From contig NC_067285.1 of the NCBI RefSeq assembly GCF_020740795.1, positions 114,143,008-114,207,007 of the forward strand: a stretch of DNA of 64,000 bases, in the 5' to 3' direction. A program made the translations under genes and the position numbers. Below, piece by piece: positions 1-13,656 of this stretch (within the stretch, counting starts at the first letter, position 1; every line of letters begins with the position of its first letter). The stretch comes from Apus apus (Eukaryota; Chordata; Aves; Apodiformes; Apodidae). The notes beneath the pieces are model-generated. The model did no database searches and was not told the origin of the DNA. It saw only the letters and a program-made list of their open reading frames with translations.

Positions 1-170
1 GCTGGTGCCCGTTTCCCGGTCTCGGAACGCCCTCCGCTGGTCGCTGCAAATGCTGGAAAAAGGAAGAAAAAGGCTTCATTTCGTCATTGGCAACTCGCAG
101 CACCCATGGGTGTGCAGCTGCACCCAGGTGGCACAGGAACTGGGCCTGCTTCCTGGGAAGGGGATGATGA

Positions 171-437
171 TACCCAGGGGGATGCTGGTATCCAGGTGAT
201 CATGGTACCTGGGGGATGCTGGCATCAGGGAGATGCTGGTACCCAGGGGATACTGGTATCCAGGTAGCCCCCCAGTACCAGCTTGCGACACCAGGCGATC
301 CTGGTACCAGGGATATGCTGTTATCCAGGTGATCCTGGTATCCAGGTGATCCTGGTACCAGGGATATGCTGTTATCCAGGTGATCCTGGTATCCAGGTGA
401 TCCTGGTACCTGGGGAGATGCTGGTACCCAGGGGGAT
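171..437. repeat. 17-bp / 51-bp minisatellite
   Basis: A tandem array built on a roughly 17-bp motif of the type CTGGTATCCAGGTGATC. Two perfect 51-bp higher-order units (three 17-mers each) lie at 297-347 and 348-398, with degenerate units on both sides. Reading frames run through it because the unit lacks stops in some frames. I see no coding signal. Confidence 0.85.
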
Positions 438-865
438 GCCCCAAAAGCATCCCAGCATTTCTCCCTGGGCAGAGATCTGCTCCTGGAGCAAGGGTCCCAA
501 GTTTGGCACACACCGGGGGCTACAGAGTGATGCCAAACACCTAAACACACCCACAGGGAGTCCGAGGGGGTGAAACCCCTTAAAATAAAACAGCCAGGCT
601 GCAGCTTGGAGCACGTTCAATTGAGGAGTGGCTGTGCTGAAGACAAACATGATCCATTGAACTTGGAGCAGGTCATTGCTCCATCAGCAGAACTCAGCAC
701 ATCACTGCAGCCACAGGATTTGCACTTGGTACCTGCTTGAGGTTGGTAACAGGTTTCCTCTTCAAACAGGTGTAGAATTTCCTGGTTGAAAGGATAAGGA
801 CACCAAGAATGATTTTTGCTCCCATTTCTCCTGTACTGTCCCCAGGCACCATGGGAGAGAGAAAA
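438..865. other. Unique intergenic sequence, nothing recognised
   Basis: No repeat family, splice-bounded exon or RNA gene was recognised in this stretch. Confidence 0.4.
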
Positions 866-1351
866 GATACCCAGGTCCCAGCACAAGACATGGACCTGTT
901 TGAGCAGGTCCAGAGGGGGCCACGAAAGTGGTCCAAGGGCTGGAACACCTCTGCTCTGGAGAGAGGTTGAGGGTTGTGGTTGCTCAGCCTGGAGAAGAGA
1001 AGGCTCCAGGGAGACCATCTTTTGGGCTCTTGATAAATCAAGTGACTTTTAAGAAATACAGAGACAGAATTTTTAGCAGGGCCTGTAGTGATAGGACAAG
1101 GGCCAATGGTTTTAAACTGAAAGCAGGAGATTTAGAATGGACATAATGAGAATATTTTTTACTATGAGGGTGGTGAGACCCTGGCCCAGGTTGCCCAGAG
1201 AAGCTGTGGCTGCCCCATCCCTGGCAGTGTTGAAGGGCAGGTTGGATGGGGCTTGGAGCAACCTGGGCTGGTGGGAGGTGTCCCTGCCCATGCAGGGGGG
1301 TTGGAACTGGGTGATCTTTAAAGTCCCTTCCAACCCAAACCATCTGATGAT
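866..1351 (+). mobile_element. CR1 retrotransposon fragment, 3' end
   Basis: A 5'-truncated CR1 in sense orientation. It covers the end of ORF2 (conceptual remnants resembling the FSLEKRR and CSDRTRxNGFKL blocks of CR1 ORF2) and the 3' UTR, ending in the typical 'cttccaacccaaaccat' tail. Stops and an internal deletion near 1020 make it non-functional. The 3' core at about 1165-1298 is almost identical to several other copies in the window. Confidence 0.9.
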
Positions 1352-3216
1352 GTTAAGTATGCACACTCCAAAAATAAACCTTTGCCTTGGGTACTCCAGC
1401 TTTTATTGTGTCTTATCCTGAAGACCCATCTGCACCTCCCACCCAGCTAGTACCTAGTGGTCCCTGTATCCAGGGCAGCCCTCTCCCCTATTGCCATCCC
1501 AGCTCATCCTACAATTTGGGGCTTCTCAAGCCTTTGGGAGGGGGGGGTTACCTACCTTCAGCCCAGTGCATGCCAGTCCACAGTCCAAGAACCTGTCAGG
1601 GCAGGACCCGGGACCCTCAGCTCTGAGCACCAGAGCTTTTTTTTTTTTTTTTTTTTTTTTTCCAGAGTCAGATCCCAAAAGAGGATTTCTGCCCAAGAGG
1701 GTATGGAACAAGTCCATATGGAAGGAGATGGGGGATTCTCAGTAGTAGCAGGTTTGTCCAGGTTTCACAGACTATGTTCAACACCATCAGGTGTCAAACC
1801 CCTGGAAAACAACCCCACTGCCAGGGTAGTGAGCAGCAGAGAGGGGTTTGCTAATAAGGAGTTTCACAGGTGCAGAGGGAAGATCAAACCATGCAGCAGA
1901 GTAGCTGGAGGGAAGCGTTTTTGATTTGGACAGATTTAATTTAACACAAGAGTTCATGAAACAGCTCAGAGAGAGAAGAGCAGGACTCCAGGAGTTCATT
2001 CCTGGTGCCTTGTTGAATGAAGACAGTGCTTAACCCCAGCTCTGTCCTCCCACCTTCCCAGAAATGCATTCACTTTTAAAGATGCAGCAGAGGAACCAGA
2101 ATAGACATGAAACCTTTAATGATTGTAGATCAAAGTGGACTAAATTTGAGATGCAGGGTTGAGAGAGAGGACTGCAGGAAGGCTGCTGTCACTGAGCCCA
2201 GAGGGACACTGGGCACTTCCAGGACACGCAGGAGATGCCACTGAGCTTCAAAGTGACTTTCCTCCATCAACACACACTGCAGATCAGCCACTTTCTAGAA
2301 GGACCTCTGCCATCTGGAACTTCATGGAAAAATAAGGTTAAACACCTACAGGAGGGGCTGAAGCCCCAAACCCAGGCTTGGGGCCAGAACCTGACAACAG
2401 GAGCATGGGATGAACTCAGGGCTGTGTCTCAGATGAGCTCTAACCCATGCTGCACCTGGGGACAGGTTGAATAGGCTGGTGACCCCAGTCAGGCACCCAA
2501 AATTCCTGTCTTCTCCATGGCCAGCTTCCTCTCCTGGTGATTTATTGCCTTTGTGCAAAAAACACAGGGATGGGCTTTGCTCCACATCTTCGTGCACAAA
2601 ACCCACACAGAGACGATTCCAGAACTGCAGGAGTCTGGACAAGCCACGGTGAGATGGGGGATGGAGAGTCAGAGCTCTAAGGTAACAGCTACTACTTCCA
2701 GCCCTGGGAATGGCTCTTTTGTCCTTTGGTGACTTGCTCAGGTGCTGAGCAAGCAGCTCCTGTGGGGCAATGGGGACAGACACAGGGACGCTCAGCTCTA
2801 ACCCTTCTGTTGGCTTCTTTGAGACCTTCTGGGGTGGCTTTCTGACCTGGCCTCATGTGTCTTGGTACCTCTTTGGCTCAGACACACTGCTGCACAGGAG
2901 AGCTTTAAGCTCCATGTCCATTTCCTTGGAAAAGCCACCTTTCCTCCTTCATCCCCAGATTCTGAGAATTCCCTGCTCCAGCCAGTGAGTACCCAGCAGG
3001 GCTCCACAGCTACAGAGAGCAGTGAAGCACTAACTGCTCCCCAGCCCCATCAGGGCGATAAAAGTATTATAAGACACCCAGAGGTCTTCTCCTGAAAGCT
3101 GCACAGCACTCAGGACTCAGGCCAGATCACCCAAGATGCTGGAGGCACCCAAGAAGCAGCTCGGTGGACAGAAGAAGAAAGCAAAGCATGAAGGCAAAGG
3201 TAGAAGTGAGAGAAGC
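1352..3216. other. SPR 3' flank, mostly unique sequence
   Basis: Downstream of SPR on the minus strand. It contains a 25-T run at 1637-1661. The nearest AATAAA on the minus strand (TTTATT on plus) that I see is at 2541-2546, which would give a 3' UTR of about 670 nt. That poly(A) signal is a guess by motif alone. Nothing else was recognised. Confidence 0.35.
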
Positions 3217-4928
<1,712 letters not shown>

Positions 4929-5130
4929 CCCGGCTGCCGGCGGACGCGGGGCGTGGGAACGCTCCTCCCCACGTGACCCGCCCCATTCATGACCGCTTCC
5001 CGCCTCCGCCGGGAGCTGAATGGCTGCTCCCAAAGCGCTGCCGCCGATTGGTCGCCTGGGCCTCTGACGCGCGCTGCGTGGGCGTGGCCAGGGCGGTGCG
5101 GCCCCCGCCGGCAGCGCTGGGGGACCGGGG
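4929..5130 (-). promoter_or_regulatory. SPR: SPR CpG-island promoter
   Basis: CpG-dense, TATA-less sequence directly upstream of the SPR start codon. Motifs visible on the minus strand are a CCAAT box (ATTGG on plus at 5047-5051, about 120 bp upstream of the ATG), a GC box (cccgcccc at 4977-4984) and a palindromic E-box CACGTG at 4970-4975. The CpG island extends into exon 1 (about 4590-5130). Factor binding and the start site are inferred from motifs only. Confidence 0.65.
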
Positions 5131-5137
5131 GGCTGGG

Positions 5138-5965
5138 GGCTAGGGGGGCTGCGGGGGCTATGGGAGCTATGGGGGCTGTGGGGGCTATGGGGGCTGTGGG
5201 GGGCTATGGCGGCTAGGGGGGCTGTGGGGGCTATGGGAGCTGTGGGGGGCTATGGGAGCTGTGGGGGGCTATGGGAGCTATGGGGGCTGTGGGGGCTATG
5301 GGGGCTGTGGGGGGCTATGGCGGCTAGGGGGGCTGTGGGGGCTATGGGAGCTGTGGGGGGCTATGGGAGCTATGGGGGCTGTGGGGGCTATGGGGGCTGT
5401 GGGGGGCTATGGCGGCTAGGGGGGCTGTGGGGGCTATGGGAGCTGTGGGGGGCTATGGGAGCTGTGGGGGCTATGGGAGCTGTGAGGGCTATGGGAGCTG
5501 TGGGGGCTGTGAGGGCTATGGGAGCTGTGGGGGGCTATGGGAGCTGTGGGGGGCTATGGGAGCTGTGGGGGTAGTGAGGGCTATGGGAGCTGTGAGGGCT
5601 ATGGGAGCTGTGGGGGCTGTGAGGGCTATGGGAGCTGTGAGGGCTATGGGAGCTGTGGGGGGCTATGGGAGCTGTGGGGGCTATGGGAGCTGTGGGGGCT
5701 GTGGGGGGCTATGGGAGCTGTGGGGGGCTATGGGAGCTGTGGGGGGCTATGGGAGCTGTGGGGGCTGTGGGGGTTATGTGGGCCGGAGGCTTGGCCAGGG
5801 GGCTATGGGGGCTGTGAGGGCTATGGGGGCTGGGGGGGCCGGGGGCTTGGCCGGAGCCTATGGGGGCCGAGGGGCCAGGGGGACTGGGGGTTATGGGGGC
5901 TGGGGACTGTGGGGGCCAGGGGCCTTGGCCGGGGGGCTACGGGGGCTGGAGGCTGAGTGGGGGGC
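5138..5965. repeat. G-rich 18-19 bp tandem array upstream of SPR
   Basis: About 830 bp of units such as gggagctgtggggggctat, each made of two ~9-bp halves (ggggctatg and ggagctgtg). A higher-order block marked by ggcggctag recurs at 5208, 5319 and 5411. The array degenerates after about 5770. The plus strand carries runs of 3-6 G every few bases, so G-quadruplex formation is plausible. The Gly/Trp/Tyr-rich reading frames across it are artefacts of the unit. Confidence 0.93.
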
Positions 5966-6309
5966 TGGGCCACGGGTTGGGGTTCAGGTACTTTTTTTCC
6001 TCAGTTAATTTTTCAATCAATGTTTACGTTATTTTCAATATAATCCCCGCCCCTTTGCCGCCTTCCCGCTGGGGCGCTGCGCTGCCCGCCGCTCCCCCGC
6101 CTCTCTCTGCACCCCCACAAAGCCCCTGCACACCTTTTGTTCGGCCCCCGTTCTTTGTGAGGTAGCGAGAGAGCTGTCTGATCCCCCAGACTCCTAACAT
6201 CCTTTTAAAGAAAAATAAAATCTCTCCGTGTGTGAAGGTGCAGACAGCTGGCTGAGAAGGTTTTTGCAAGGGGTGCATGGTTCGTGTGGAATCAGCTGGC
6301 AGCTGGGCT

Positions 6310-7303
6310 TGGTTTCTTAAGATTTCCCTTTTCCCTTGTCTCTTCCCTTTTCCCCCCAAGCTTTCCCGTTGGCTTCTCCTTCTCTCCCTAAGCTTTCCCG
6401 TTTCCCATGTCTCTTCCCTTTCCCTCCCAAGCTTTCCCTTTTCCCTTGGCCTTCCCTTTTCCCTTGGCCTTCCCTTTTCCCTTGACTTCTCCTTCCATCT
6501 CCATCTTTCCCTTTCCCCTGGGTTTTTCCTTCTCCCCCCAGGCCTTCCCTTTTTCCTTGACTTCCACCACCCCATCTTTCCCTTTCCCTTGACTTACCCT
6601 TTTCCCCCCAAGCCTTCCCTTTTCTCTTGATTTCTTGCCTGCCCCCTCCCCCATCTTTCCCTTTCCCCTTGGCTTTTCCTTCTTCCCCCAAGCTTTCCCT
6701 TTCCCTTGATTTTCCCTTTCCCCCCCAAGCTTTCCCTTTCCCCCCCAAGCTTTCCCTTTCCCCCCCAAGCTTTCCCTTTCCCCCCCAAGCTTTCCCTTTC
6801 CCCCCCAAGCTTTCCCTTTCCCCCCCAAGCTTTCCCTTTCCCCCCCAAGCTTTCCCTTTCCCCCCCAAGCTTTCCCTTTCCCTTGACTTTCCCTTTCCCC
6901 CCCAAGCTTTCCCTTTCCCATTGGCTTTTCCTTCCCCCCCAAGATTTCCCTTTCCCATTGGCTTTACCTTCTCCCCCAAGCTTTCCCTTTTCCCTTGGCT
7001 TTTCCTTCCCCCCCAAGCTTTCCCTTTTCCCTTGGCTTTTCCTTCCCCCCCAAGCTTTCCCTTTTCCCTTGGCTTTTCCTTCCCCCCCAAGCTTTCCCTT
7101 TTCCCTTGGCTTTTCCTTCCCCCCCAAGCTTTCCCTTTTCCCTTGGCTTTTCCTTCCCCCCCAAGCTTTCCCTTTTCCCTTGGCTTTTCCTCCAAGCCTT
7201 CCCTTTTCCCTTGGCTTTTCCTTCCCCCAGGCTTTCCCTTTCCCTTGACTTTCCCTTTCCCCCCATCTTTCCCTTTTCCCCTGGGCTTTCCCTTTTCCTG
7301 AGG
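6310..7303. repeat. Polypyrimidine tandem array (20-bp and 37-bp units)
   Basis: Nearly all C/T on the plus strand. Eight perfect 20-bp units (aagctttccctttccccccc) begin every 20 bp from 6727 to 6867. A 37-bp unit, which adds a 'cccttggcttttcc' block, repeats exactly from 6978 through 7163. Irregular related units flank both. Each unit carries a HindIII site. The Lys/Gly-rich minus-strand frames and the Phe/Pro-rich plus-strand frames are low-complexity artefacts. Confidence 0.94.
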
Positions 7304-8350
7304 ACAGATGGTCCCAGGGGGGGTGAGAGCAGGTAACCAAGCAGAGTTTCACTCTATTAAGCAGTCACAGACTGGGCTGAAACCCTCCAGCATTCTAATA
7401 AAGCATTAAAATTCATGGCATGGCAAAAACCCAAGAGTGATATTTGTTTTGCTAAAGCAAATCTTACACATTCAGTGAAATTAAGATCATCAACAACAAG
7501 AAAAAAAAAAAGAAAAAGACAGCAAACTTGTATTTATTTTTCACAAGTAGCTTCTTGATGGCAGAACTTGCTTTAGTGACTGACAGTCTCCCCCTTCCTG
7601 TTTTGGCAGCTCCCATCTCCTGTATCCATCACGCTTCTTGCCCCATTTCCCAGCCTGGCACTGCACCCCATCCCACGTTGCTGTGCCCAACACAGAACTG
7701 GGCCAGCTGGAAATGGCCATCTTTTTGCTGGACTTTCCTTCCAGCAAGTTATTTCTTCCATCTGACCTGTTACCAAGCTACACCAAAGGGTGGAGGAGTA
7801 GGAGTGAGGGTCTGGGAAGTATATCTATATTTTTAGCTAACAGAAGTGGCTTGTGCTAATATTCCCTAAAAATAAGAAAATCTGAGGGAGGGAATTGGTG
7901 ACCGAGTCAGCCCAGAGCTGCAGAGAAGTTACAAATCCACAAGACACCTCCTGATATCAGATTCTCCTCTTTGTGCTCCTCGGTGAACAAACAGGCTTGT
8001 GCCAAGGACACACCTTGCACTGTGCAAATTTAGGCAATTTGAGGGTGATGTGATGGATCTTTTTGGCTCCTTGTCATTGCAGCCTCAGCAAAATTATTTC
8101 CTGTGGCTCATGGGGCTGCTCCATGTGTGCTCAAGCCCTGACAGATGCAGCCACCAAGAGAAAATGAGCAAAAACTTATCACTTTTTCTCTTTCCACCTG
8201 CTCCTTGAGGAAGTCCTGCTGTGGTGTTTGCTGCTCTGGCTCAGACACAGCATTTCCAGAGGCCAGACACTGCCTTTTGCTGTCCCAACCTTAGGCAGGT
8301 GGGCTCGTGACCTGTGACTTCTTCTGCTTCAGCAGTGCCAACAGCGTGGA
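7304..8350. other. Unique intergenic sequence
   Basis: AT-richer DNA with a short A-rich run near 7500. No gene, repeat family or RNA recognised. Confidence 0.4.
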
Positions 8351-8948
8351 GTCACAGAATCAGAGAATGGTTTGGGTTGGGAGGGACCTTATAGATCATC
8401 TAGATTCAGCCCCCCTGCATGGGCAGGGACACCTCCCACCAGCCCAGGCTGCTCCAAGCCCCATCCAACCTGCCCTTCAACACTGCCAGGGATGGGGCAG
8501 CCACAGCTTCCCTGGGCAACCTGGGCCAGGGTCTCACCACCCTCACAGCCAAGAATTTCTTCCTAAGATCCTAAATCTACCCACTTTCTGCTTAAAACCA
8601 CTCCCCCTCATCCCATCCCTTCCTGCCCTTGTCCAAAGCCCCTCCCCAGCTTTCCTGGAGCCCCTTCAGGCACTGGAAGGTGCTCTAAGGTCTCCCTGGA
8701 GCCTTCTCTTCTCCAGGCTGAACACCCCAACTCTCCCAGCCTGTCTCCAGAGCAGAGCTGCTCCAGCTCCCTGATCATATTTTGGCCCTCCTCTGGGCTC
8801 TCTACTTGAGCTCCATGTCCTTCTTGTGTTGGGGGCTCCAGAACTGGGCACAGCACTCCAAGTGGGGTCTTACAAGAGCCAAGTTAAGGGAAAGAATCCC
8901 CTCCCTGGCCCTGCCAGCCACACTTCTTTTGATGCAGCCCAGGACACA
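8351..8948 (-). mobile_element. CR1 fragment, left part, interrupted by a second CR1
   Basis: An antisense CR1 starting with its 3' tail (cagaatcagagaatggtttg) and running into the ORF2 C-terminal region. It is broken at 'caggacaca' (8948) by another CR1 and resumes at about 9100. The uninterrupted copy at 23042-23800 shows the same sequence joined across this point. Confidence 0.88.
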
Positions 8949-9099
8949 TAGAATCATAGAATCATCCTGGTTGGAAGGGACCTTGAAGACCATCAAGTCC
9001 AACCATAACCTAATTCCCCTACCATCACTAATTTACCCATTCAGTGCTTAGATCATGTCCCTAAGCACCGTATCTACATTTCTTTTAAATACTTCCAGG
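8949..9099 (-). mobile_element. Short CR1 nested inside an older CR1
   Basis: A 150-bp antisense fragment of a different CR1 subfamily. It opens with tagaatcatagaatcatcc and continues through 'cttttaaatacttccagg'. It is inserted within the CR1 at 8351-9200 and is therefore younger than its host copy. Confidence 0.85.
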
Positions 9100-9200
9100 T
9101 TTCTGGGCTCCAGCACACGGTGCTGGCTCATGTTGAGCTTCTCATCCACCATCACCCCAGTCCTTCTCCTCAGGGCTGTTTCCAGGCTGTAGTTGCTCCA
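9100..9200 (-). mobile_element. CR1 fragment, right part of the interrupted copy
   Basis: Resumes with 'tctgggctccagcac' and 'gagcttctcatccacc', matching the intact CR1 at about 23640-23700. Similarity fades by about 9200. Confidence 0.75.
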
Positions 9201-12200
9201 TTGGTGCCCTGTAAGCAGCTTGGTGAGGGTCAGTGGGGTGTCAGGACCTCTGCCTGTGCAGTTACAGAAGTCAAACTGAATTCCCTGGTGTTTCTGTGTT
9301 CTTACACAGGATACTCTCCAGCTCCTGTGACACCAGGTCGCTTCTTCCACTGGATTTTAGCTGGACACAACAGGGGCTATTTCACTTTTCTTGGAGAACA
9401 CTCAATCCTAAGCATCACTCAGCAACTTCAGAGCCTGCTGCAGTTGGATGTTTTCTGTGCCCAAGGACAGGAAGGTCCCAGAATTCGTATTCTCTTTCCT
9501 CCAAGCACCCTGGAAGTGCTGCCAGAGCATCTCTGGGAGAAAAGGAGATGGTTTGCAGTAAGGGTAGGGAACCAAGCATCAGGATATCTGGACGAAGCCA
9601 AATCCAGTAAAGGTTGTAGATACTTCCATGACACAAATATATATATATAGTTATTTATTTTTACTTCTGATTTTTTCCTGGCTGTCCTTTCATAACTGTG
9701 TTTTTTGCAGCTCTCTAGTCCCTCTCATCATCCACCATTCCAAACCAGCCACAGGAATTCCAGGGATAGTTTGCAGAGAGAATGTTTCCCCAGGGAAGAA
9801 AGACTCCAGGCATGGCAGCTGATACCTGAGCAGAGGGCTGCAAAAATTAAATGCATATTGGAAGAGGTTGCTGTTGGCTGGGTGTTTGAACAGTGAATCA
9901 AGAAATACAATATAAAAGCTTCTAAAGCTTGAAATAAGGAGGAGTGGGAAGGGCTGTACATTGTAGATGTGTCATCCCTGGGTTTTCAGAAGTGATGTCA
10001 GGTGGGCTGGGAAGGTGATGGAGCTGGGAAAGCCCTTAAAGGGAACCTGTGACTACTGCAGGGACACCATCCACAGTTAGTGAAGAAGGGCTTTGCCTGA
10101 GCAGCACTGGGTGAACATGAGGAGAAGCCACATGTGGCTGGTGGAGCTGGGCCAGGGAGGACTTCTCTCCTGAGGAATGAGTGTTGTCCTGTCCCCGGAT
10201 GAGGGTGTAGGTGTTGAAGGGTGATCAGGCTGGCACAGACCCTTGAGCTGCTCAACGAGGGTCTCAGCCCACATGCCAGGACCATGTTCTGGCAGGAGGA
10301 GGGTTTGAACTCTTCCCAGGATGTTGGTTAGGAAGATGAACAGAGATGCACCAGAGCAATTGTCATTCCCTTAGAAGATGGAAGCTGCTCTGCTTCCCTC
10401 CCATCCTCTGCACACTGGGGACTCTCAGCCCTGAGCACCATCCTAGTCCCTGTAGAGATTTTCTCCAGCCACACAGCTCTGTTGCTGATGGGGACAGTCT
10501 CCTGTGCTAGGACAACACCTTGTAGGAACCTCTTCACCTTCACATGTCAGGAACCCGATGAAGCTGGATCCAGAAGAACAAGCATCACAAAATCACACAG
10601 ACCACCAAACCCCCAGCTCCTCCTCCTCCAGAGCTGGTGTTTCTCCTGCAGCTCAGGCTGTAGTTGAGGGAACCAGCACTAGGTGTCACAGGCATTTAGA
10701 ATCTGGAGGGAGCTGCGGCAAATGCCTGAGTCCGGGGACCCCAGGGGGACAGCGAGGGGACAGGGGACTTAGTAGTTCCTGGGCAGCGCAGGGCAGGGAG
10801 AGGACAGGCACTGGTGCAAGCCAGCAGAGAACTGCCAGGGGAGGAAACGTCTCTTGGCAGAGCTGATTTTACGTATCTAGTGGTGCATTATCAGAACTGC
10901 CCAAATTATCCAGATTCTACCTACTAGGTTGATCTGGAGAAGCCACCCAAGCTGCTTTGTCGTTGTGGCAGGGACCCTGCTGGCACTGGGCTGCTCTGTG
11001 CGCGTGTTTGCAACGCTCTGGTGGGTGCAACAGGGCTCCCCCAAACACAGGGGGAAGCAGGAGGGTTTCCAGGGGGGAAAGCCCACCCTGGGCACTGCAG
11101 GGCTGGTGGGAACACCACGGTCCTCACTCACTGAGCTGCTCAGGAGCAGCTGCCCTGACAGTAGCAAGGCTCACGCATGTTGGCGAGGAAGCCCTGAGCT
11201 CCTTCTGCAAAGGACTGTTAACAATAGCTTTCAGGAGGAGCCCTGGGTGTTTCTACCTGGTGTTACCACCCGAGAAGGGCAGGGCTCAAAGTCATGCAAG
11301 GTGACCCTGGCTGTAGTCATCATTGCCATGACTACCCATGTGTGGCTGGAAGGAAGGACTGTGGTTTCACCTCTGAACACTGCTTGTTGTTTTTAGTAGC
11401 CCAAAGGCCACCCCAACTGTGGGATCTCCTGATGTTCAGTGGCTAATTGTGTGACCTCCTGAGGACAAGATGCCTCAGATGCCAGCAGAGTCCTTGCTCC
11501 GTGCAGCCAGGCTGCTCTTTGGCTGGTGTCACAGCAATGAGGATAACGAGGATGGGCTGAGGGGCACAGCAGGAACCTCACTCCTGCAGCTATCCATAAT
11601 GAGAAAGGGGCAAGCAGGGAGGAAATATTCCCTCATTCCAGGCCAGGAGGTAGGGTCTCCTTCACATTCCCAAGTGACAATCCTTCTGCTGCTCTCCTGG
11701 GTGAGCCAAGCAGCCCCAGCTGGGGCAGAGAGCAGAGCTCCACAATTGCAAGGGTGCTAAGCACCTCCTGACCTGTGTGGGACGGGAATATCAGGAATAT
11801 CACCACAAAATGTGTTTGTCCTTCTGCTCCTAAACACAGGCAGGGAGCCCAGCCCTGTCCTTCACTGTGCTGCTCCCTCCCAGCACCCAGCACGGGCTCC
11901 TCAGGTTCAACTGAAGAGTGCAGAGCTAAGAAGCAGCTTTGTACCTCTGATGGGGATCCACTTCTTTGGGCTTCAAATCCTGTCTAGATGAAACTGTGCC
12001 ATGCCATAAGGGTTTTGGCAAGACTTCAGAAATCCCAGCACGCCTTGCCAAAGTATCTTCACCCCAGCATTGCCACCAGAGATCCCTGTCCTTCTATTTA
12101 ATTAAACCAGAAACTCAGATTTGAAAAGTTCTCCACGAAGGTTGAAAGCCACAACTCCACAGCTGGAGTCCATCTAGCTACTGTTTCAGTCTGTCTGAGC

Positions 12201-13656
12201 TACTCACTTCCTGTATTCAGAAAAAAGAAAAAAAAAAAAGTATAATAAAATGCATGAGAAAACAAGAATCATGATTAGAAGCATCAAAGGTACATCCCAA
12301 GTAGGGATGTGTGGAGCAGCATGGTAATAGTATTGAGGATTGAACACGTATTTCAGTCTTGAAATGGAAAGTAGAACAGGATTTAAAGCACTGAACCTAG
12401 TGGCTGGAAAACAGGGTTTTATTCTCCAGAAATGTGTTGTGGGAAGTGGGATTATTTTGTGGTTATGGATCCAAGCAGATGGATGCACCTGAGAGCAAGA
12501 AATAGTGCAGGGCCGGGTCTGGGTGAGGACACCTGTCCCAGAGCAGCACGACCCTGGTGGATTCACCATCCCAGGTCCCTGGCAAGCTGGGCTGGCTGTG
12601 GGTGGCATCAAAGTGTGTGGGATGGTGGCAGGCAGTGCAGAGGGAGCTGTGGTCCTTCTCAGCAGCTGCTGACAGCAGCTCTCCCACCCTCCATACAAGC
12701 AGGAGCAGCCAGCCTGGCTCCCCGAGGCTCCTCGCTTCCTCCACCTCTCCATCCCAGCTCCAACCCTCTCCCCCTCACCCTGTGAAAGGGCAGTCAAGCC
12801 CCAAGCTCCTTCCTCTGAAAAGGGCAAAGTTGCTTTTCACGGCTGGTTCCTTCAGTTGGCAAAAATGCAGAAGGCTGCTGAGGGAAGGGGGATAAACAAA
12901 ATGCAGGAACCTCTCCGGGCAGCAGAGATCTATTTCTTCCCCTGGGGTTGAAGCAGAGGGTGCTAAAGGTCAGTCTTTTAAGGAGGAAACAGGGCTGCTT
13001 AACACCCAGAGCAAACAGGACTGGCTGACTTGTGTGCTTAGTCAGCCACCGTGGTGTTCTTCTTGCCTTAGAAATGCTGTGCAGCTTTCCCTGCCCAGCT
13101 TCAAGTGACTGGTGGGAGAAAGCCAACCCTGGGGACACCCAGCCCATCTGAAAGCAGGGTTAGGGCCAAAGGAGCCTGGGGATGGCAGGAGGGGAAGGTG
13201 GGGAGAAGGAGGAGAGTGTGGAGGCAACTACAGGGGCTTCAGTCCCCACCCCAGAAGAAGGGACCTGCCCAGAGAGGTTGCCTGAGATTATTTGAGTGTC
13301 TAACAAGGTGGAGGACAGATCCTTCAGGTCCCTGCAGGAGGCTGGTCTTCCAGGTCAACAGCACCTGGCTTTGTTTGTCCCTTTCTTTCTACTTTTAACT
13401 CCTGGATCATTTGTTAGCTCCCTCATTTTGCTGTGAAATGTTTTCCTGAAGGACACTGGTGAGACCAAACGTAACAGCAGCTTGGCATCGTGCCTGCCTG
13501 TCCTTGTTTGGATAGAGGGGTGGTTAGAAGAGGATGGAGGCAGCTGGAAGGGAAAAAGTCAGCAGCAAGAAGAGGTAGCAGGTGGGGGAAGCAGAGAAGC
13601 CAGGAGATGTCAGACATAGTTCAACAAAGCAACAGCACAAAATGAAAAAATAAATA
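9201..13656. other. Unique intergenic sequence, 4.4 kb
   Basis: No CR1, splice-bounded exon or RNA gene recognised. There is a short TA run at 9638-9649 and an A-rich run at about 12223-12240. Open frames of up to about 200 codons exist (for example 12204-12827 minus and 10929-11396 plus), but they show no domain I know and composition gives no reason to prefer one strand. Confidence 0.4.

Noticed and set aside
5206..6008. Long Gly/Trp/Tyr-rich open frames on the plus strand (up to 199 codons)
   Set aside because: They are direct translations of the 18-19 bp G-rich array, open because the unit lacks stops. No domain and no splice structure.
6317..7352. Lys/Gly-rich minus-strand frame of 292 codons and Phe/Pro-rich plus-strand frames
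   Set aside because: Several frames on both strands are open at once through a polypyrimidine tandem array, which points to low complexity and not coding.
10929..11396. 155-codon plus-strand frame beginning with a hydrophobic segment
   Set aside because: Weak start context, no domain and equally open frames on the other strand.
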